DNA of 64,000 bases, taken from assembly GCF_014268805.2 (NCBI RefSeq), contig NZ_JABWRF020000001.1, positions 1,116,001 through 1,180,000 on the forward strand. Reading direction: 5' to 3'. The stretch is from Pseudomonas farsensis. Its GTDB lineage: Bacteria; Pseudomonadota; Gammaproteobacteria; Pseudomonadales; Pseudomonadaceae. A program made the translations under genes and the position numbers. Shown here piece after piece: positions 10,281-19,652 of the stretch (its first letter is position 1; each line of letters begins with the position of its first letter). Below the pieces are notes generated by a model, which was not told the origin of the DNA, made no database searches, and was given only the letters and a program-made list of their open reading frames with translations.

Positions 10281-11675
10281 ATGTCGACCGCTTCCAGCCT
10301 TGCCCGGGCCCTGCCGGCCAATGAGCCCCAGGCCCTTTACGAGTTTGCCAACTCGCCCTTGCTGCTGCGCCAGCAGCAACAAGAGTCCAACGCGCGCAGC
10401 TACCCACGGCGCATCCCGCTGGCCCTCAAACGCGCCCGTGGCATCTACGTGGAAGACGTCGAAGGCCGCCAGTTCATCGACTGCCTGGCAGGTGCTGGCA
10501 CGTTGGCCCTGGGGCACAACCACCCGGTTGTGGTCGAGGCCATCCAGCGCGTGCTGGCTGACGAACTGCCGCTGCATACCCTCGACCTGACCACGCCGGT
10601 GAAGGACCAGTTCGTTCAGGACTTGTTCGGCATTCTGCCTGAGGCCCTGCGCCGCGAAGCAAAGATCCAGTTCTGCGGGCCGACCGGCACCGATGCGGTG
10701 GAAGCGGCGCTGAAACTGGTGCGCACCGCAACTGGGCGCAGCACCGTGCTGGCGTTCCAGGGCGGTTACCACGGCATGACCCAGGGCGCCTTGAGCCTGA
10801 TGGGCAGCCTGGGCCCGAAAAAACCGCTGGGCGCGCTGCTGAGCAGCGGCGTGCAGTTCATGCCGTACCCCTACGACTACCGATGCCCGTTCGGCCTGGG
10901 TGGCGAGGTCGGTGTGCGCGCCAACCTGCATTACCTGGAGAACCTGCTTAACGACCCCGAAGCCGGCGTGGCCTTGCCTGCGGCAGTGATCGTAGAGGTG
11001 GTGCAGGGTGAGGGCGGCGTGATCCCGGCTGACGTCGAGTGGCTGCGTGGCCTGCGCCGTATTACCGAGCAGGCAGGTGTTGCACTGATCGTTGATGAAA
11101 TCCAGAGCGGCTTTGCCCGCACCGGCAAGATGTTCGCCTTCGAGCACGCCGGCATCCTGCCGGATGTGGTGACACTGTCCAAGGCCATTGGCGGTAGCCT
11201 GCCGCTGGCGGTGATGGTCTATCGCGATTGGCTGGACCAATGGTCGCCGGGTGCCCATGCCGGTACGTTCCGGGGTAACCAGATGGCCATGGCGGCGGGC
11301 TCGGCGGTCATCAATTATCTGGTAGAGCACCGTCTGTGCGAGCACGCCGAAGCCATGGGTCAACGGCTGCGTGGGCATTTGCTGCGTCTGCAGCAGGATT
11401 ACCCGCAGTTGGGCGATATTCGTGGACGCGGCTTGATGCTGGGTGTGGAACTGGTGGACCCGACGGGCGAGCGCGATACTCTGGGCCACCCGCCGGCGTG
11501 CCGCACCCTGGCGCCAAAGGTGCAGCGTGAGTGCCTGCGCCGTGGCTTGATTCTGGAGTTGGGTGGGCGCCATGGCGCGGTGGTGCGCTTCCTGCCGCCG
11601 CTGATCATCAGCGCCGAGCAGATCGACGACGTCGCCGGGCGTTTTGCCGAGGCGCTGCGCGCGGCGATCGGCTAA
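10281..11675 (+). CDS. pvdH: L-2,4-diaminobutyrate:2-oxoglutarate aminotransferase PvdH
   Basis: This PLP enzyme converts aspartate semialdehyde to 2,4-diaminobutyrate, the precursor of the pyoverdine chromophore. It has 464 residues and is a class III aminotransferase: GPTGTDAVEAALKL binds the cofactor phosphate, IVDEIQSGFARTGKMFAFE carries the PLP-contacting Asp, and the Schiff-base lysine is K301 in TLSKAIGGSLPLAVM. The ATG at 10281 is chosen because it follows the PvdS box and matches the expected family length; the frame stays open upstream to 9870 only because the repeat element there lacks stops. The PvdS box makes the pyoverdine assignment much firmer than sequence type alone. Confidence 0.92.
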   Translation: MSTASSLARALPANEPQALYEFANSPLLLRQQQQESNARSYPRRIPLALKRARGIYVEDVEGRQFIDCLAGAGTLALGHNHPVVVEAIQRVLADELPLHTLDLTTPVKDQFVQDLFGILPEALRREAKIQFCGPTGTDAVEAALKLVRTATGRSTVLAFQGGYHGMTQGALSLMGSLGPKKPLGALLSSGVQFMPYPYDYRCPFGLGGEVGVRANLHYLENLLNDPEAGVALPAAVIVEVVQGEGGVIPADVEWLRGLRRITEQAGVALIVDEIQSGFARTGKMFAFEHAGILPDVVTLSKAIGGSLPLAVMVYRDWLDQWSPGAHAGTFRGNQMAMAAGSAVINYLVEHRLCEHAEAMGQRLRGHLLRLQQDYPQLGDIRGRGLMLGVELVDPTGERDTLGHPPACRTLAPKVQRECLRRGLILELGGRHGAVVRFLPPLIISAEQIDDVAGRFAEALRAAIG

Positions 11676-11702
11676 GCCCCCACCCTGTAGGAGCGGCCCC
11701 CG

Positions 11703-12635
11703 CTAATCCAGCGTGCGCCCCGCCCGCCAATAGCCCATCAACGTCAGGCTTTCCCGCGCCAGCCCACGCTCCCTGATCAGATACCGACGAATGTCCATCA
11801 CGGTGCCGGACTCCCCGGCAACCCAGGCGTAAAACTCGCCCTGCGCATCGCTGGCCAGTTCCCACACAATGCGCTGGTCGATGTCGATGTCTTCAAGCTC
11901 CGTTGGCCTTGCCACCTGCACGCCTGGAAGGCCGGCCAGTTCGTGCACCGCATGGTGCATGCCCTGGCCATGCTCGCACCGCAGCACGTCGCGGGGCAGC
12001 CAGTGCAGCCGCGTCGCCGGGCTGTGGCGCAGCGCCAGGCAGTCGCTTTCAAACGGCACCTCGATAAACGCCTCGACCGCAAGCTCAGGGGCGTCATCGG
12101 CCAGTTGCTCAAGAATGCCGGCAATCGCCGGCAGCGCGGTTTCGTCGCCCAACAGCAAGATGCGCCGGGCACTGCGCGGCGGTTTCCATTCATAGCCCCC
12201 GGGGTCGGCGCTGTAGGCCAGGTTGGGCGCGACCATCTGCAGGCGATCACCCACCTGCGCGCGCGTGGCCCATGCCGAGGCAGGGCCGTTGATGCCGTGC
12301 AGCACGAAGTCCACCTCCACCTCCAGCGCCTCTCGGCGCAGGGCGCGGATGGTGTAGGTGCGCATCGGCGGGGTGTGCTGCGGCGCAAGGTCGCGGCGCG
12401 CGTGTTGCCATTCGCCGGTCTTGGGCAGGGCCGGGGGCGCGCCTGCCGGGGTTGGGAAGAACAGTTTGACGCGCTGGTCCGGGGCCAGGGTTTTCATGTG
12501 CGCCACATCGCTGCCGGTGAAAACGAAGCGACACATCGACGTGCTCAGGCGTTCGATGGTTTTAACGTCAATATCGAAGACGCGGTAGGCGGTGGCCTTG
12601 CTCGGGCGGATCAGCCGGGAAAGCAGGGAGGTCAT
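11703..12635 (-). CDS. Siderophore-interacting protein (ViuB/SIP-family flavin reductase)
   Basis: The product has 310 residues. These cytoplasmic FAD proteins use NAD(P)H to reduce ferric siderophores and release Fe(II). The N-terminal FAD-binding barrel contains MRTYTIR, and the C-terminal SIP domain contains LLLGDETALPAIAGIL and FYAWVAGESGTVMDIRRYL, ending in the GYWRAG motif typical of the family. The ATG at 12635 follows AGAGG; an upstream in-frame ATG at 12698 would place the start inside the promoter box. It diverges from pvdP with a 148-bp shared regulatory region. Its presence here suggests reduction-based iron release from a siderophore. Which siderophore is unproven. Confidence 0.9.
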   Translation of the reverse strand: MTSLLSRLIRPSKATAYRVFDIDVKTIERLSTSMCRFVFTGSDVAHMKTLAPDQRVKLFFPTPAGAPPALPKTGEWQHARRDLAPQHTPPMRTYTIRALRREALEVEVDFVLHGINGPASAWATRAQVGDRLQMVAPNLAYSADPGGYEWKPPRSARRILLLGDETALPAIAGILEQLADDAPELAVEAFIEVPFESDCLALRHSPATRLHWLPRDVLRCEHGQGMHHAVHELAGLPGVQVARPTELEDIDIDQRIVWELASDAQGEFYAWVAGESGTVMDIRRYLIRERGLARESLTLMGYWRAGRTLD

Positions 12636-12670
12636 GGTTCTACCTCTGTTGAAGGGGGATACCTGACAGA

Positions 12671-12694
12671 CGAGTGCTGCACCGGCTGAATTAC
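12671..12694 (-). promoter_or_regulatory. PvdS-type box candidate for the siderophore-interacting protein gene
   Basis: Read on the minus strand it is TAATT-N16-CGT, one base off the TAAAT-N16-CGT consensus. It ends about 35 bases before the start codon, a suitable promoter distance. Confidence 0.5.
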
Positions 12695-12713
12695 CCAAGC
12701 GCGGCCTGGCGCT

Positions 12714-12736
12714 AAATTTCCCGCCTCAGCCTACGT
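12714..12736 (+). promoter_or_regulatory. PvdS-type box candidate for pvdP
   Basis: TAAAT (12714-12718) and CGT (12734-12736) are separated by 15 bases, one short of the usual spacing. The pvdP start is 48 bases downstream. The two halves are perfect. Confidence 0.55.
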
Positions 12737-12783
12737 CCTAGCTTGGATAGAAGCCGCGTCACGCGGAGACGGATTGAGGCGCA

Positions 12784-14406
12784 ATGACAATTTCTCGACG
12801 AGGATTCATCGCAGGCCTGGCAGTGGCTGGCGCCACCGGTACGGCGGCCTACTACGCCCACAAGCAACTGACCCACGACCCCGAGGACGATATCGTCACG
12901 CCCGGGGAGGCCAGCGTGGACCTTGCCGACTACAACGGCCAGGTGCTGGCCGACTTGTTGCGCGGGGTGTGGGACATCCGCTTCGAGGGCGCAGATGCAG
13001 GCCTTGAAGGGCTGGGGCAGCAGGGCATCGAGATGTTCCTCGACGTCGCCACCAAAGGCCGCGGCTTGCGCGGCTTTGTCGATAGCGGTGCCAGCCTGCG
13101 CGGCGCTGACCAGCCTGCGTATCGGGTATTGGGCGACCTGGTGGGGGCCAGCACTGCCGAGGTGCGCTGGCGCCTGGTCGGCCGCAACGGCGGCCCTGGC
13201 TACGAGTGTGTGGCTAGCCTCGATGAGGTCTGGGGCGAGTTTTCCAACGCCGGCAGCGGCAGCTTGAGCGTGCGCCTGTACCGCCTGGACCGGCCGCTTA
13301 CGCTTGCGCTGCAGGACAACCGCATGGTCGCGGTCAAGCGCCCGTTCCCCGAGGCCCGCGAGCGCCTGCCCTACACGCCGCTGATGCAAGCCTGGGTGAT
13401 CGGCGCCGAGCACCGGTTGTTCCACCAGCTCTGGCATGCCACCCGCGACCAATGGCACAAACTGGCCAAACCCAAGCAGGACGCGCTGCGTGGCCTGGGC
13501 TGGCAGCCTGGCCCGCGTGACCGTGAGCGTGACGCCCGGGGGCCGCGCAAGCATCGCAATGGCTCGGGCATCGATTTCCTGTTCATGCACCGGCACATGC
13601 TGATGCATGCCCGCACCCTGCAGGACCTGCCGTCCTGGCAGCGCTTCCCATTGCCACAGCCCAGCGTCGAGGTCGACCGCGCAGGCTTTGCCCGCTTTTA
13701 CGACAACCACGACGGCTGCTGCGTGCCGCCTGCCTGGCAGGCGCCGGGCGATGAGGCGTATGGGCAGTGGGTAGGCGCGATCAAGGCCGGCGAGACGTTC
13801 TGCAGTAATTTCCAGGTGTGGGAATCGCAGTACCAGGACCCGCACTACCTGGCCAAGCTGTCGCTGGGGGAGTTGGGGTCGGAGCTTGAGATGAACCTGC
13901 ACGACTGGCTGCACATGTGCTGGGCCTCGGTGCCCCGTGACCCCAGCAGTGGTGCCCCAGTGCCCTTTGCGCGAGACCCTGCGGACTTTGCCGCGCGCTG
14001 GTTCGAGCGTGAGAACGACTTCCTTGGCGACCCGTTTTCATCCCATGTGCACCCGGTGTTCTGGGGCTTCCATGGCTGGATCGATGACCGCATCGACGAC
14101 TGGTTCCGCGCCCATGAGCGCTATCACCCAGGCCAAGTGCGGCGCCATGAGGCCAACGGTGTGCCGTGGTTTGCACCGGGGCGTTGGGTGGAAGTCGATG
14201 ACCCGTGGCTGGGGCCTGATACCCATGGTTGCAGCACCCAGCCGGGGACGCGGCCTGGCAAGTCGGTGGAGATGGATGTCGAGGTGATGAAGCTGGCCTT
14301 GCGTATCACCTTTGGCGAAGACGACAAGATCGGCGATCTTGTGCGCAAGGTCCCGCAGCGGCCCTGGTATGCGCGGCATCTGTCGATGAAGAATATCAGT
14401 GCTTGA
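12784..14406 (+). CDS. pvdP: PvdP, Tat-exported tyrosinase of pyoverdine maturation
   Basis: In the periplasm PvdP oxidises the D-Tyr-derived unit of ferribactin/dihydropyoverdine to build the fluorescent chromophore. The product has 540 residues. The N-terminus has a twin-arginine signal (SRRGFIAGLAVAGATGTAAYY). A beta-rich N-terminal domain is followed by a tyrosinase-type di-copper domain; likely copper ligands are H269, H271 and H275 in HRHMLMH, H373 and H377 in LHDWLHMCW, and the HVHPVFWGFHGWID region. The C-terminal tail carries a conserved tyrosine-containing segment (PWYARHLSMKNISA). A PvdS-type box precedes it. It is convergent with opmQ. Confidence 0.93.
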   Translation: MTISRRGFIAGLAVAGATGTAAYYAHKQLTHDPEDDIVTPGEASVDLADYNGQVLADLLRGVWDIRFEGADAGLEGLGQQGIEMFLDVATKGRGLRGFVDSGASLRGADQPAYRVLGDLVGASTAEVRWRLVGRNGGPGYECVASLDEVWGEFSNAGSGSLSVRLYRLDRPLTLALQDNRMVAVKRPFPEARERLPYTPLMQAWVIGAEHRLFHQLWHATRDQWHKLAKPKQDALRGLGWQPGPRDRERDARGPRKHRNGSGIDFLFMHRHMLMHARTLQDLPSWQRFPLPQPSVEVDRAGFARFYDNHDGCCVPPAWQAPGDEAYGQWVGAIKAGETFCSNFQVWESQYQDPHYLAKLSLGELGSELEMNLHDWLHMCWASVPRDPSSGAPVPFARDPADFAARWFERENDFLGDPFSSHVHPVFWGFHGWIDDRIDDWFRAHERYHPGQVRRHEANGVPWFAPGRWVEVDDPWLGPDTHGCSTQPGTRPGKSVEMDVEVMKLALRITFGEDDKIGDLVRKVPQRPWYARHLSMKNISA

Positions 14407-14520
14407 GTGGCGGTGGGTTGGGTGAATTGGGGCCGCTTTGCGGCCCATCACGGCGGTCGGTATTCCGGGCAATCCCGCCAATGCCGAGTCTTGGGGCTCA
14501 GCTTTGTGCAAGCTTGATCC

Positions 14521-14837
14521 GGCCTCATCGCAGGCTGTCGCCAGCTCTCATAGAGGTCATGCTCAACCGCAACATTGCTGGTTGGACCCAATCCTGTGGG
14601 GAATCATAGATAGTTGTGGCGAGCGGGCTTGTCCCGCGTTGGGCTGCGCAGCAGCCCTGAAAACAAGGGCTGCTGCGCAGCCCAACGCGGGACAAGCCCG
14701 CTCGCCACAAGCAGATATGTCTGGCGAGAACAGGCTTGTACAAAAACCATAGAATCTCCCACCGGATCTGGGCAAGGTCTCAATTCTGCGACTGTCCGCG
14801 ATCTCTGTGGGAGCTGGCGACAGCCTGCGATGAGGCC
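14521..14837. repeat. Composite palindromic element, copy B (inverted relative to A)
   Basis: This 317-bp element has 33-bp terminal inverted repeats at 14521-14553 and 14805-14837 (two mismatches). It contains a perfect nested palindrome: 45-bp arms at 14614-14658 and 14666-14710 around the seven-base loop GAAAACA. The internal modules of copy A appear here in the opposite order and strand, so the whole unit is inverted. It lies between the convergent 3' ends of pvdP and opmQ. The remainder of 14407-14883 has no gene. Confidence 0.92.
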
Positions 14838-14883
14838 GGCACAGGTTTGCGCAGAACCGTGGATGCCCAACCACCGCGACAGG

Positions 14884-16287
14884 CTACATTGCCCCAGCCT
14901 GCCACCCGCCGCCCAACGCCTTGTACAACGCCACGCTGCCTTGCAGGCGCGCCAGGCGCAATTGCGCTTGCTCATCCTCGGCCAGGTACAGCGTGCGCTG
15001 GGTTTCCAGGACGCTTAGCAGCGTCTCGGCACCGGCCCGATAGCGTTGCTCGGCCAGGTCGAAGGCGATGCGCGCCTGGGCGACTTCTTCGTCTTGCCAT
15101 TGGCGCTGGCGTTCCACCCCGCTGATCGCGTTCAGGGCTTTTTCTACATCGGCAAAACCATTGACGATACTGGCGCGGTAATCCTCCAGCAGTTCCTGCT
15201 GCTCGGCACTTGCCAGCTCGCGCTCGGCGCGCAGGCGGCCGTTGTTGAAGATCGGCGCGGTAAGGCCTGCGGTCAGGGTGTAATAGGGGCTGTCGAGCAC
15301 ATTGGCTAGCGTGCGCGCACCGCTGCCCAGGTTGGCGCCGAGCACCAGGCGCGGCAGCATCGCTGCGCGGGCCACCTGCACGTTGGCACTGGCTGCCGCC
15401 AGCCGCGCCTCGGCTGCGGCGATGTCCGGGCGCCGGCCGAGCAGCTCGCTGGGCACGCCACTGCCAATGCCGGGCCAGCGCAGGGTGTTGATCGACTGCT
15501 GGGTTGCAGGCAACTGTTGCACCGGGTCACCGAGCAAGGTCGCGAGGGTAACGCGGTTGTCCTGCACGCGCTGCGCAAGCAGCGGCAACTGGCGCTGCTG
15601 GGCGGCCACCAGGCTGCGCTGCTGCGCAAGCTCAAGGCGTGTTGCAGAGCCTGCGCGCTCGCGCGCCTCGACCACGCCCAGCACGTCTTGGGCGTTTTCA
15701 AGGTTAAGCCGGGCGATGCGCAGTTGTTCGTCCAGCGCCAGGCCCTGCAGGTAACTTTCGGCAACGGCGCCAAGCAGGGTCAGCTCCACGGTCTGGCGGT
15801 CGAAGCGGCTGGCATCAAGGCTGCGTAACGCGCTGGCACGGGTGGCGCGCAGGCCGCCCCAGAAGTCGATTTCGTAGCTGGCAGCCAGTTGCATATCGAA
15901 CGAGGTGCTGGTGCGCTCGCTGCTGCTTGCATCGAGCTGGTCGTTACCCTCGCCACGTAGCAGGCGCTGGCGGCTGCCATCCAGGCCCAGTTGCAGTTCA
16001 GGCAGCAGCGGCGCGCCGGCGATCACCGCGTTGGCCTGGGCCTGGCGCACCCGCGCCGTAGCGGCTGCGAGGTCGTGGCTGTTAAGCCGGGCACGCTCGA
16101 TCAGGCGGTCAAGTTCGGGGCTGGCGAAGGCCTGCCACCACTGTGTATCTGGCAGCGCCTGGGTGGGCTGTGCCGGGCCTTGCCAGGCCTGCGGCGGGGT
16201 AATGTCGCTGGCGGGTGGCGCAGGGGTGCTGCACGCGGCCAGGCACAGGCTCAAGGTCAACAGGCTGATACGGCTTGGGATTGGCAT
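14884..16287 (-). CDS. opmQ: Outer-membrane efflux lipoprotein OpmQ (TolC/OprM family)
   Basis: This is the outer-membrane channel of the PvdRT-OpmQ pump, which exports newly made or recycled pyoverdine. The product has 467 residues. A lipoprotein signal ends with the lipobox LAAC. Two repeats of the outer-membrane efflux fold follow, with long coiled-coil helices and family motifs (YEIDFWGGLRATRASALRSL, GRRPDIAAAEARLAAA, TAPIFNNGRLRAE). Its start is three bases downstream of the pvdT stop, so pvdR-pvdT-opmQ form one operon. The NodT-like family is broad; the specific name depends on the operon and its PvdS box. Confidence 0.9.
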   Translation of the reverse strand: MPIPSRISLLTLSLCLAACSTPAPPASDITPPQAWQGPAQPTQALPDTQWWQAFASPELDRLIERARLNSHDLAAATARVRQAQANAVIAGAPLLPELQLGLDGSRQRLLRGEGNDQLDASSSERTSTSFDMQLAASYEIDFWGGLRATRASALRSLDASRFDRQTVELTLLGAVAESYLQGLALDEQLRIARLNLENAQDVLGVVEARERAGSATRLELAQQRSLVAAQQRQLPLLAQRVQDNRVTLATLLGDPVQQLPATQQSINTLRWPGIGSGVPSELLGRRPDIAAAEARLAAASANVQVARAAMLPRLVLGANLGSGARTLANVLDSPYYTLTAGLTAPIFNNGRLRAERELASAEQQELLEDYRASIVNGFADVEKALNAISGVERQRQWQDEEVAQARIAFDLAEQRYRAGAETLLSVLETQRTLYLAEDEQAQLRLARLQGSVALYKALGGGWQAGAM

Positions 16288-16290
16288 GGA

Positions 16291-18255
16291 TTATTCGCTG
16301 GTAAGGGCTTTGACCGGGTCGAGTCGGGCGGCTTTGCGCGCCGGCATGAAGCCGAACAGCACGCCGGTAATCACCGCGCAGGCGAAGGCGCCTGCGATGG
16401 CGGGCAGGGCAAAGGCCACGGCGATACCGGCCAGCAGCAAGGCGCCGCCGATACCCAAGGCCAGCACGATGCCGGTGACCCCGCCGACCATCGACAGCAT
16501 CACCGCCTCGGTGAGGAACTGGCGCAGGATGTCGCGCTGGCGGGCGCCGGTGGCCATGCGGATACCGATCTCCCGGGTGCGCTCGCGCACGGTCATCAGC
16601 ATGATGTTCATCACCCCGATACCGCCCACCAGCAGCGATATCGCCGCAATCGCACCCAGCATCAGCGACAGGCTGTTCTGCGTGCGCGCCTCGGCCTGGA
16701 TCAGGGCGGCGTCGTTGGTCAGTTCGAAGTCGTGGCGGCCTTGATGGCGCTGGCGCAGCAGGCGGTCGATTGCCTGTTCGGTCTCGCCCACGCGGCTGGA
16801 GTCCTGGGCGGCGACGGCGATGTATTCAGGGTCGCGGCTGCCGAACAGGCGGATGGCCGCGGCGGAGTAGGGCACCGCGATGCGCTCGTCGCTGTCTTCG
16901 CTGCCAGAGCTTGCGCCTTTGCTGGCGAGGATGCCGATCACCTGGAACGGCACGTTGCCGATCAGCAGGTACTGCCCCAGCGGGTTGCTGTTCTCGCCGA
17001 ACATCTTGCTGCGCACCTTCTGCCCGATGACCGCCACTGCCGCGCCGCTGGCTTCGTCGGCTTCGGTGTAGAAGCTGCCTTCGACCACCGGCCAGTTGAA
17101 GATCTGCGGGAACCAGGTGTTGTTGCCGCCGACATAGAATTCCTGGCTGTTGTTGCCTTGGCGCACCATCAGCTTGTCGCCGATGACAGGCATCGCGTGC
17201 AACACTTGCGGCAGCTCGGCGATGGCGGCGACATCGTCGAGGCTGACCACTCCGGCCGGTTCCCGGTCGGTGGCGTGCTTGCCGTTGAGGTAGAGGATGT
17301 TGGAGCCGAACGCGGCCATCTGCGCCATCACCTGGCGCTTGCTGCCTTCGCCCACGGCCAGCATGACCACCACCGAAGCAACGCCGATGACGATGCCGAG
17401 CAGGGTCAGGGCAGTGCGAAAGCGATTGATCCACATCACTCGCCAGGCCGCCTGCAGGGCTTCGAGCACTTCGCCTTTCCAGGCGCCCTTGAGTGTGGCT
17501 CCGCTGTCCAGGCGCTGGCGCAGGTCGTCGGCTTGCAGTTGTTCGCCGGGCGCGGTTCGCGCCTGTTCGCCAGCCGAGTCGCTGACGATCTGGCCATCGC
17601 GGATTTCGATGATGCGCTGCGCCCGGGCCGCGACTTCGCGGTCGTGGGTGATCAGGATGATCACGTGCCCTTGGCTGGCCAGTTCGTCGAGCAGCGCCAT
17701 GACCTCGGTGCCGCTGTGGCTGTCCAAAGCGCCGGTAGGTTCGTCGGCAAGGATGATGTGGCCGCCGTTCATCAATGCACGGGCGATCGACACCCGTTGC
17801 TGCTGGCCACCGGAAAGCTGGTGCGGGCGGTTGCCGGTGCGGCTGGCCAGGCCCAGGCGTTCAAGCAGGGCGCGGGCGCGGGCGTGGCGTTCGGCGGGTG
17901 GGATGCCGGCATAGATCGCCGGCATTTCGACGTTTTCCTGGGCTGAACCCGAGGGGATCAGATGGTAGCCCTGGAACACGAAGCCAAACGCCTCGCGGCG
18001 CAGCCAGGCCAGTTCGTCGCTGCCAAGCTCGGCCACGTCACGGCCGGCGAAGCGGTAGCTGCCAGAACTTGGGCGGTCGAGGCAGCCGAGGATGTTCATC
18101 AGGGTCGACTTGCCCGAGCCCGAGGCGCCGACGATGGCCACGAACTCGCCGGGCTGGATGCTCAGGCTGATGCCGCGCAGCACTTCAACAGTGGGGGAGT
18201 CGACCCCGCCGTAGACCTTGCGGATGTCGCATAGCTCAATCAGTGGAGTGCTCAT
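16291..18255 (-). CDS. pvdT: MacB-type ABC transporter PvdT (ATPase-permease fusion)
   Basis: This inner-membrane component of the pyoverdine efflux pump has 654 residues. The N-terminal ATPase has Walker [10 protein letters not shown] at 43-51, signature [15 protein letters not shown], Walker [13 protein letters not shown] and switch histidine LITHD. The C-terminal half has the MacB topology: one transmembrane helix near 285, a large periplasmic domain (about 310-530), then three helices ending near 640, with the [17 protein letters not shown] loop. The ATG at 18255 lies one base beyond the pvdR stop. An upstream in-frame codon at 18306 would overlap pvdR and is less likely. Confidence 0.92.
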   Translation of the reverse strand: MSTPLIELCDIRKVYGGVDSPTVEVLRGISLSIQPGEFVAIVGASGSGKSTLMNILGCLDRPSSGSYRFAGRDVAELGSDELAWLRREAFGFVFQGYHLIPSGSAQENVEMPAIYAGIPPAERHARARALLERLGLASRTGNRPHQLSGGQQQRVSIARALMNGGHIILADEPTGALDSHSGTEVMALLDELASQGHVIILITHDREVAARAQRIIEIRDGQIVSDSAGEQARTAPGEQLQADDLRQRLDSGATLKGAWKGEVLEALQAAWRVMWINRFRTALTLLGIVIGVASVVVMLAVGEGSKRQVMAQMAAFGSNILYLNGKHATDREPAGVVSLDDVAAIAELPQVLHAMPVIGDKLMVRQGNNSQEFYVGGNNTWFPQIFNWPVVEGSFYTEADEASGAAVAVIGQKVRSKMFGENSNPLGQYLLIGNVPFQVIGILASKGASSGSEDSDERIAVPYSAAAIRLFGSRDPEYIAVAAQDSSRVGETEQAIDRLLRQRHQGRHDFELTNDAALIQAEARTQNSLSLMLGAIAAISLLVGGIGVMNIMLMTVRERTREIGIRMATGARQRDILRQFLTEAVMLSMVGGVTGIVLALGIGGALLLAGIAVAFALPAIAGAFACAVITGVLFGFMPARKAARLDPVKALTSE

Positions 18256-18256
18256 T

Positions 18257-19435
18257 TCAGCTCCCGCTGGCCGCGGGGGTGCCGATGACCAGCCGCTCGC
18301 CTTCACGCAGGCCGTCGAGAATCTGCACGCGCAGGCGGTCGCTCAGGCCCGTGCGCACCTGGCGCGGTTCGATCTTGCCGTCGCTGCCCAGCACCTGGGC
18401 CAAGCGCAGGCCGTCTTCGGCGGTGTCGTCCAGCGCCGCTAGCGGCACGCTGAGCACCTGGCTGGCCTGGCCTGCAACGAAGAACACCTGGGTGGTCATC
18501 TCCGCCATCAGTGCGCCATCAGGGTTTTCGACGTCCAGCAACACGGTGTACTGCACCACCTTGCTGCCGGTGGCACCGGCCGTCGCGCTGGCCGGGCTGC
18601 CGCCGCCCTGGCTGGATTGTTCCAAGGGTTGCGGCGGAATCGGCAGGATCTGCCGCACACTGCTGGCCCAGCGCCGTTTGCCGCCCGCGAGGGTGGTGAA
18701 GTAGGCGTTCATGCCAGGCTTGACCTTGCCGATGTCGGCTTCTGAAACCTGTGCCCAGACGGTCATCGGCGACAGTTTGGCGATGCGCAGGATCAACGGC
18801 GTCTGTTGCTGGGCGTTGAGGGTCTGGCCTTCGCGGGCATCGACTGCGACCACGGTGCCGCTCATGGGGGCATAAATGCGTGTGTAGCCAAGCTCGGCCT
18901 CGGCGCTGCGCAGGCTGGCCTGGGCCTGGAGAATCTGCGCCTGGTACATGTCGATGCGGGCCTTGGTCACTTTCAACTGCGCCTGGGCGGCCTGCAGGTC
19001 TTCCTGGCGGGTCGCGCCGGAGGCTGCCAGGTCGCGCTGGCGCTGGTGTTGCTGACTGGCCAGTTGGTACTGCGCGCGCTGCTCGGCAAGCTGGGCCTTG
19101 AGGTTTTCGATGGAGTAGCGCCCGGCGTCGAGGTTGGCCTGTTGCGTCGAGGGGTCGATTTCCACAAGCAACTGGCCTTCGCGTACCTGATCGCCCGCCT
19201 CGACGTGCAGTTTGCGGATCTGCCCCGAGGCCTGTGCGCCGACGTCCACATAGCGGCGCGGTTGCAGCGTGCCCAGTGCGGTAACGCTGCTTTCGATGTC
19301 GTGGCGCGTCACCGGCACTGTGCTCACCGGCGCCCCTCCAAGGGGCAGGGCTTTCCAGGCGAGCAGGCTGCCCAGGCCAAGCACGCCCAGGGCGGCGAAC
19401 AGCAGGCGGCGACGGGGGTTGGATGTGCGAGTCAT
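18257..19435 (-). CDS. pvdR: Periplasmic adaptor PvdR (membrane fusion protein)
   Basis: The product has 392 residues and joins PvdT to OpmQ across the periplasm. It has an N-terminal membrane anchor ([17 protein letters not shown]), a lipoyl half ([20 protein letters not shown]), a long alpha hairpin coiled coil (about 100-175, rich in Gln and Ala), a second lipoyl half ([19 protein letters not shown]), then beta-barrel and membrane-proximal domains. It is the first gene of the pvdR-pvdT-opmQ operon, behind a perfect PvdS-type box on the minus strand. Confidence 0.92.
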   Translation of the reverse strand: MTRTSNPRRRLLFAALGVLGLGSLLAWKALPLGGAPVSTVPVTRHDIESSVTALGTLQPRRYVDVGAQASGQIRKLHVEAGDQVREGQLLVEIDPSTQQANLDAGRYSIENLKAQLAEQRAQYQLASQQHQRQRDLAASGATRQEDLQAAQAQLKVTKARIDMYQAQILQAQASLRSAEAELGYTRIYAPMSGTVVAVDAREGQTLNAQQQTPLILRIAKLSPMTVWAQVSEADIGKVKPGMNAYFTTLAGGKRRWASSVRQILPIPPQPLEQSSQGGGSPASATAGATGSKVVQYTVLLDVENPDGALMAEMTTQVFFVAGQASQVLSVPLAALDDTAEDGLRLAQVLGSDGKIEPRQVRTGLSDRLRVQILDGLREGERLVIGTPAASGS

Positions 19436-19502
19436 GCGGGCTTCCAGCCGGGAATAGTGGCCGAGCGCAGCCAGTGGCGATGCGCTCGGGGGCTCCAGAT
19501 AA

Positions 19503-19526
19503 ACGAAAGGGCGGCGTTACGATTTA
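19503..19526 (-). promoter_or_regulatory. PvdS-type iron-starvation promoter of pvdR-pvdT-opmQ
   Basis: Read on the minus strand this is TAAAT (19526-19522), exactly 16 bases, then CGT (19505-19503). It is a perfect consensus match, 68 bases before the pvdR start codon. Confidence 0.85.
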
Positions 19527-19550
19527 GCAGGTTGGATGGTAAGGCTTAAG

Positions 19551-19569
19551 GTTGCTGAGAATCATTATA
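19551..19569. promoter_or_regulatory. Fur box
   Basis: GTTGCTGAGAATCATTATA matches the 19-base Fur consensus at 14 positions, including the run AATCATTAT. It lies between the sigma factor gene (starting 84 bases downstream) and the PvdS-type box of the pvdR operon. It should repress the sigma factor when iron is plentiful. Confidence 0.8.
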
Positions 19570-19652
19570 ATTTGTAAGATCGCACGTTGATATCATTCAG
19601 ATACGCTGCCGACCTTGGGCAGTGCTTGCGCAGGTAGGCGCCAGGTGCCGTC

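Noticed and set aside
9807..14975. Small frames lying inside the composite palindromes
   Set aside because: They repeat on both strands because the DNA is palindromic; they do not show protein-like constraint.
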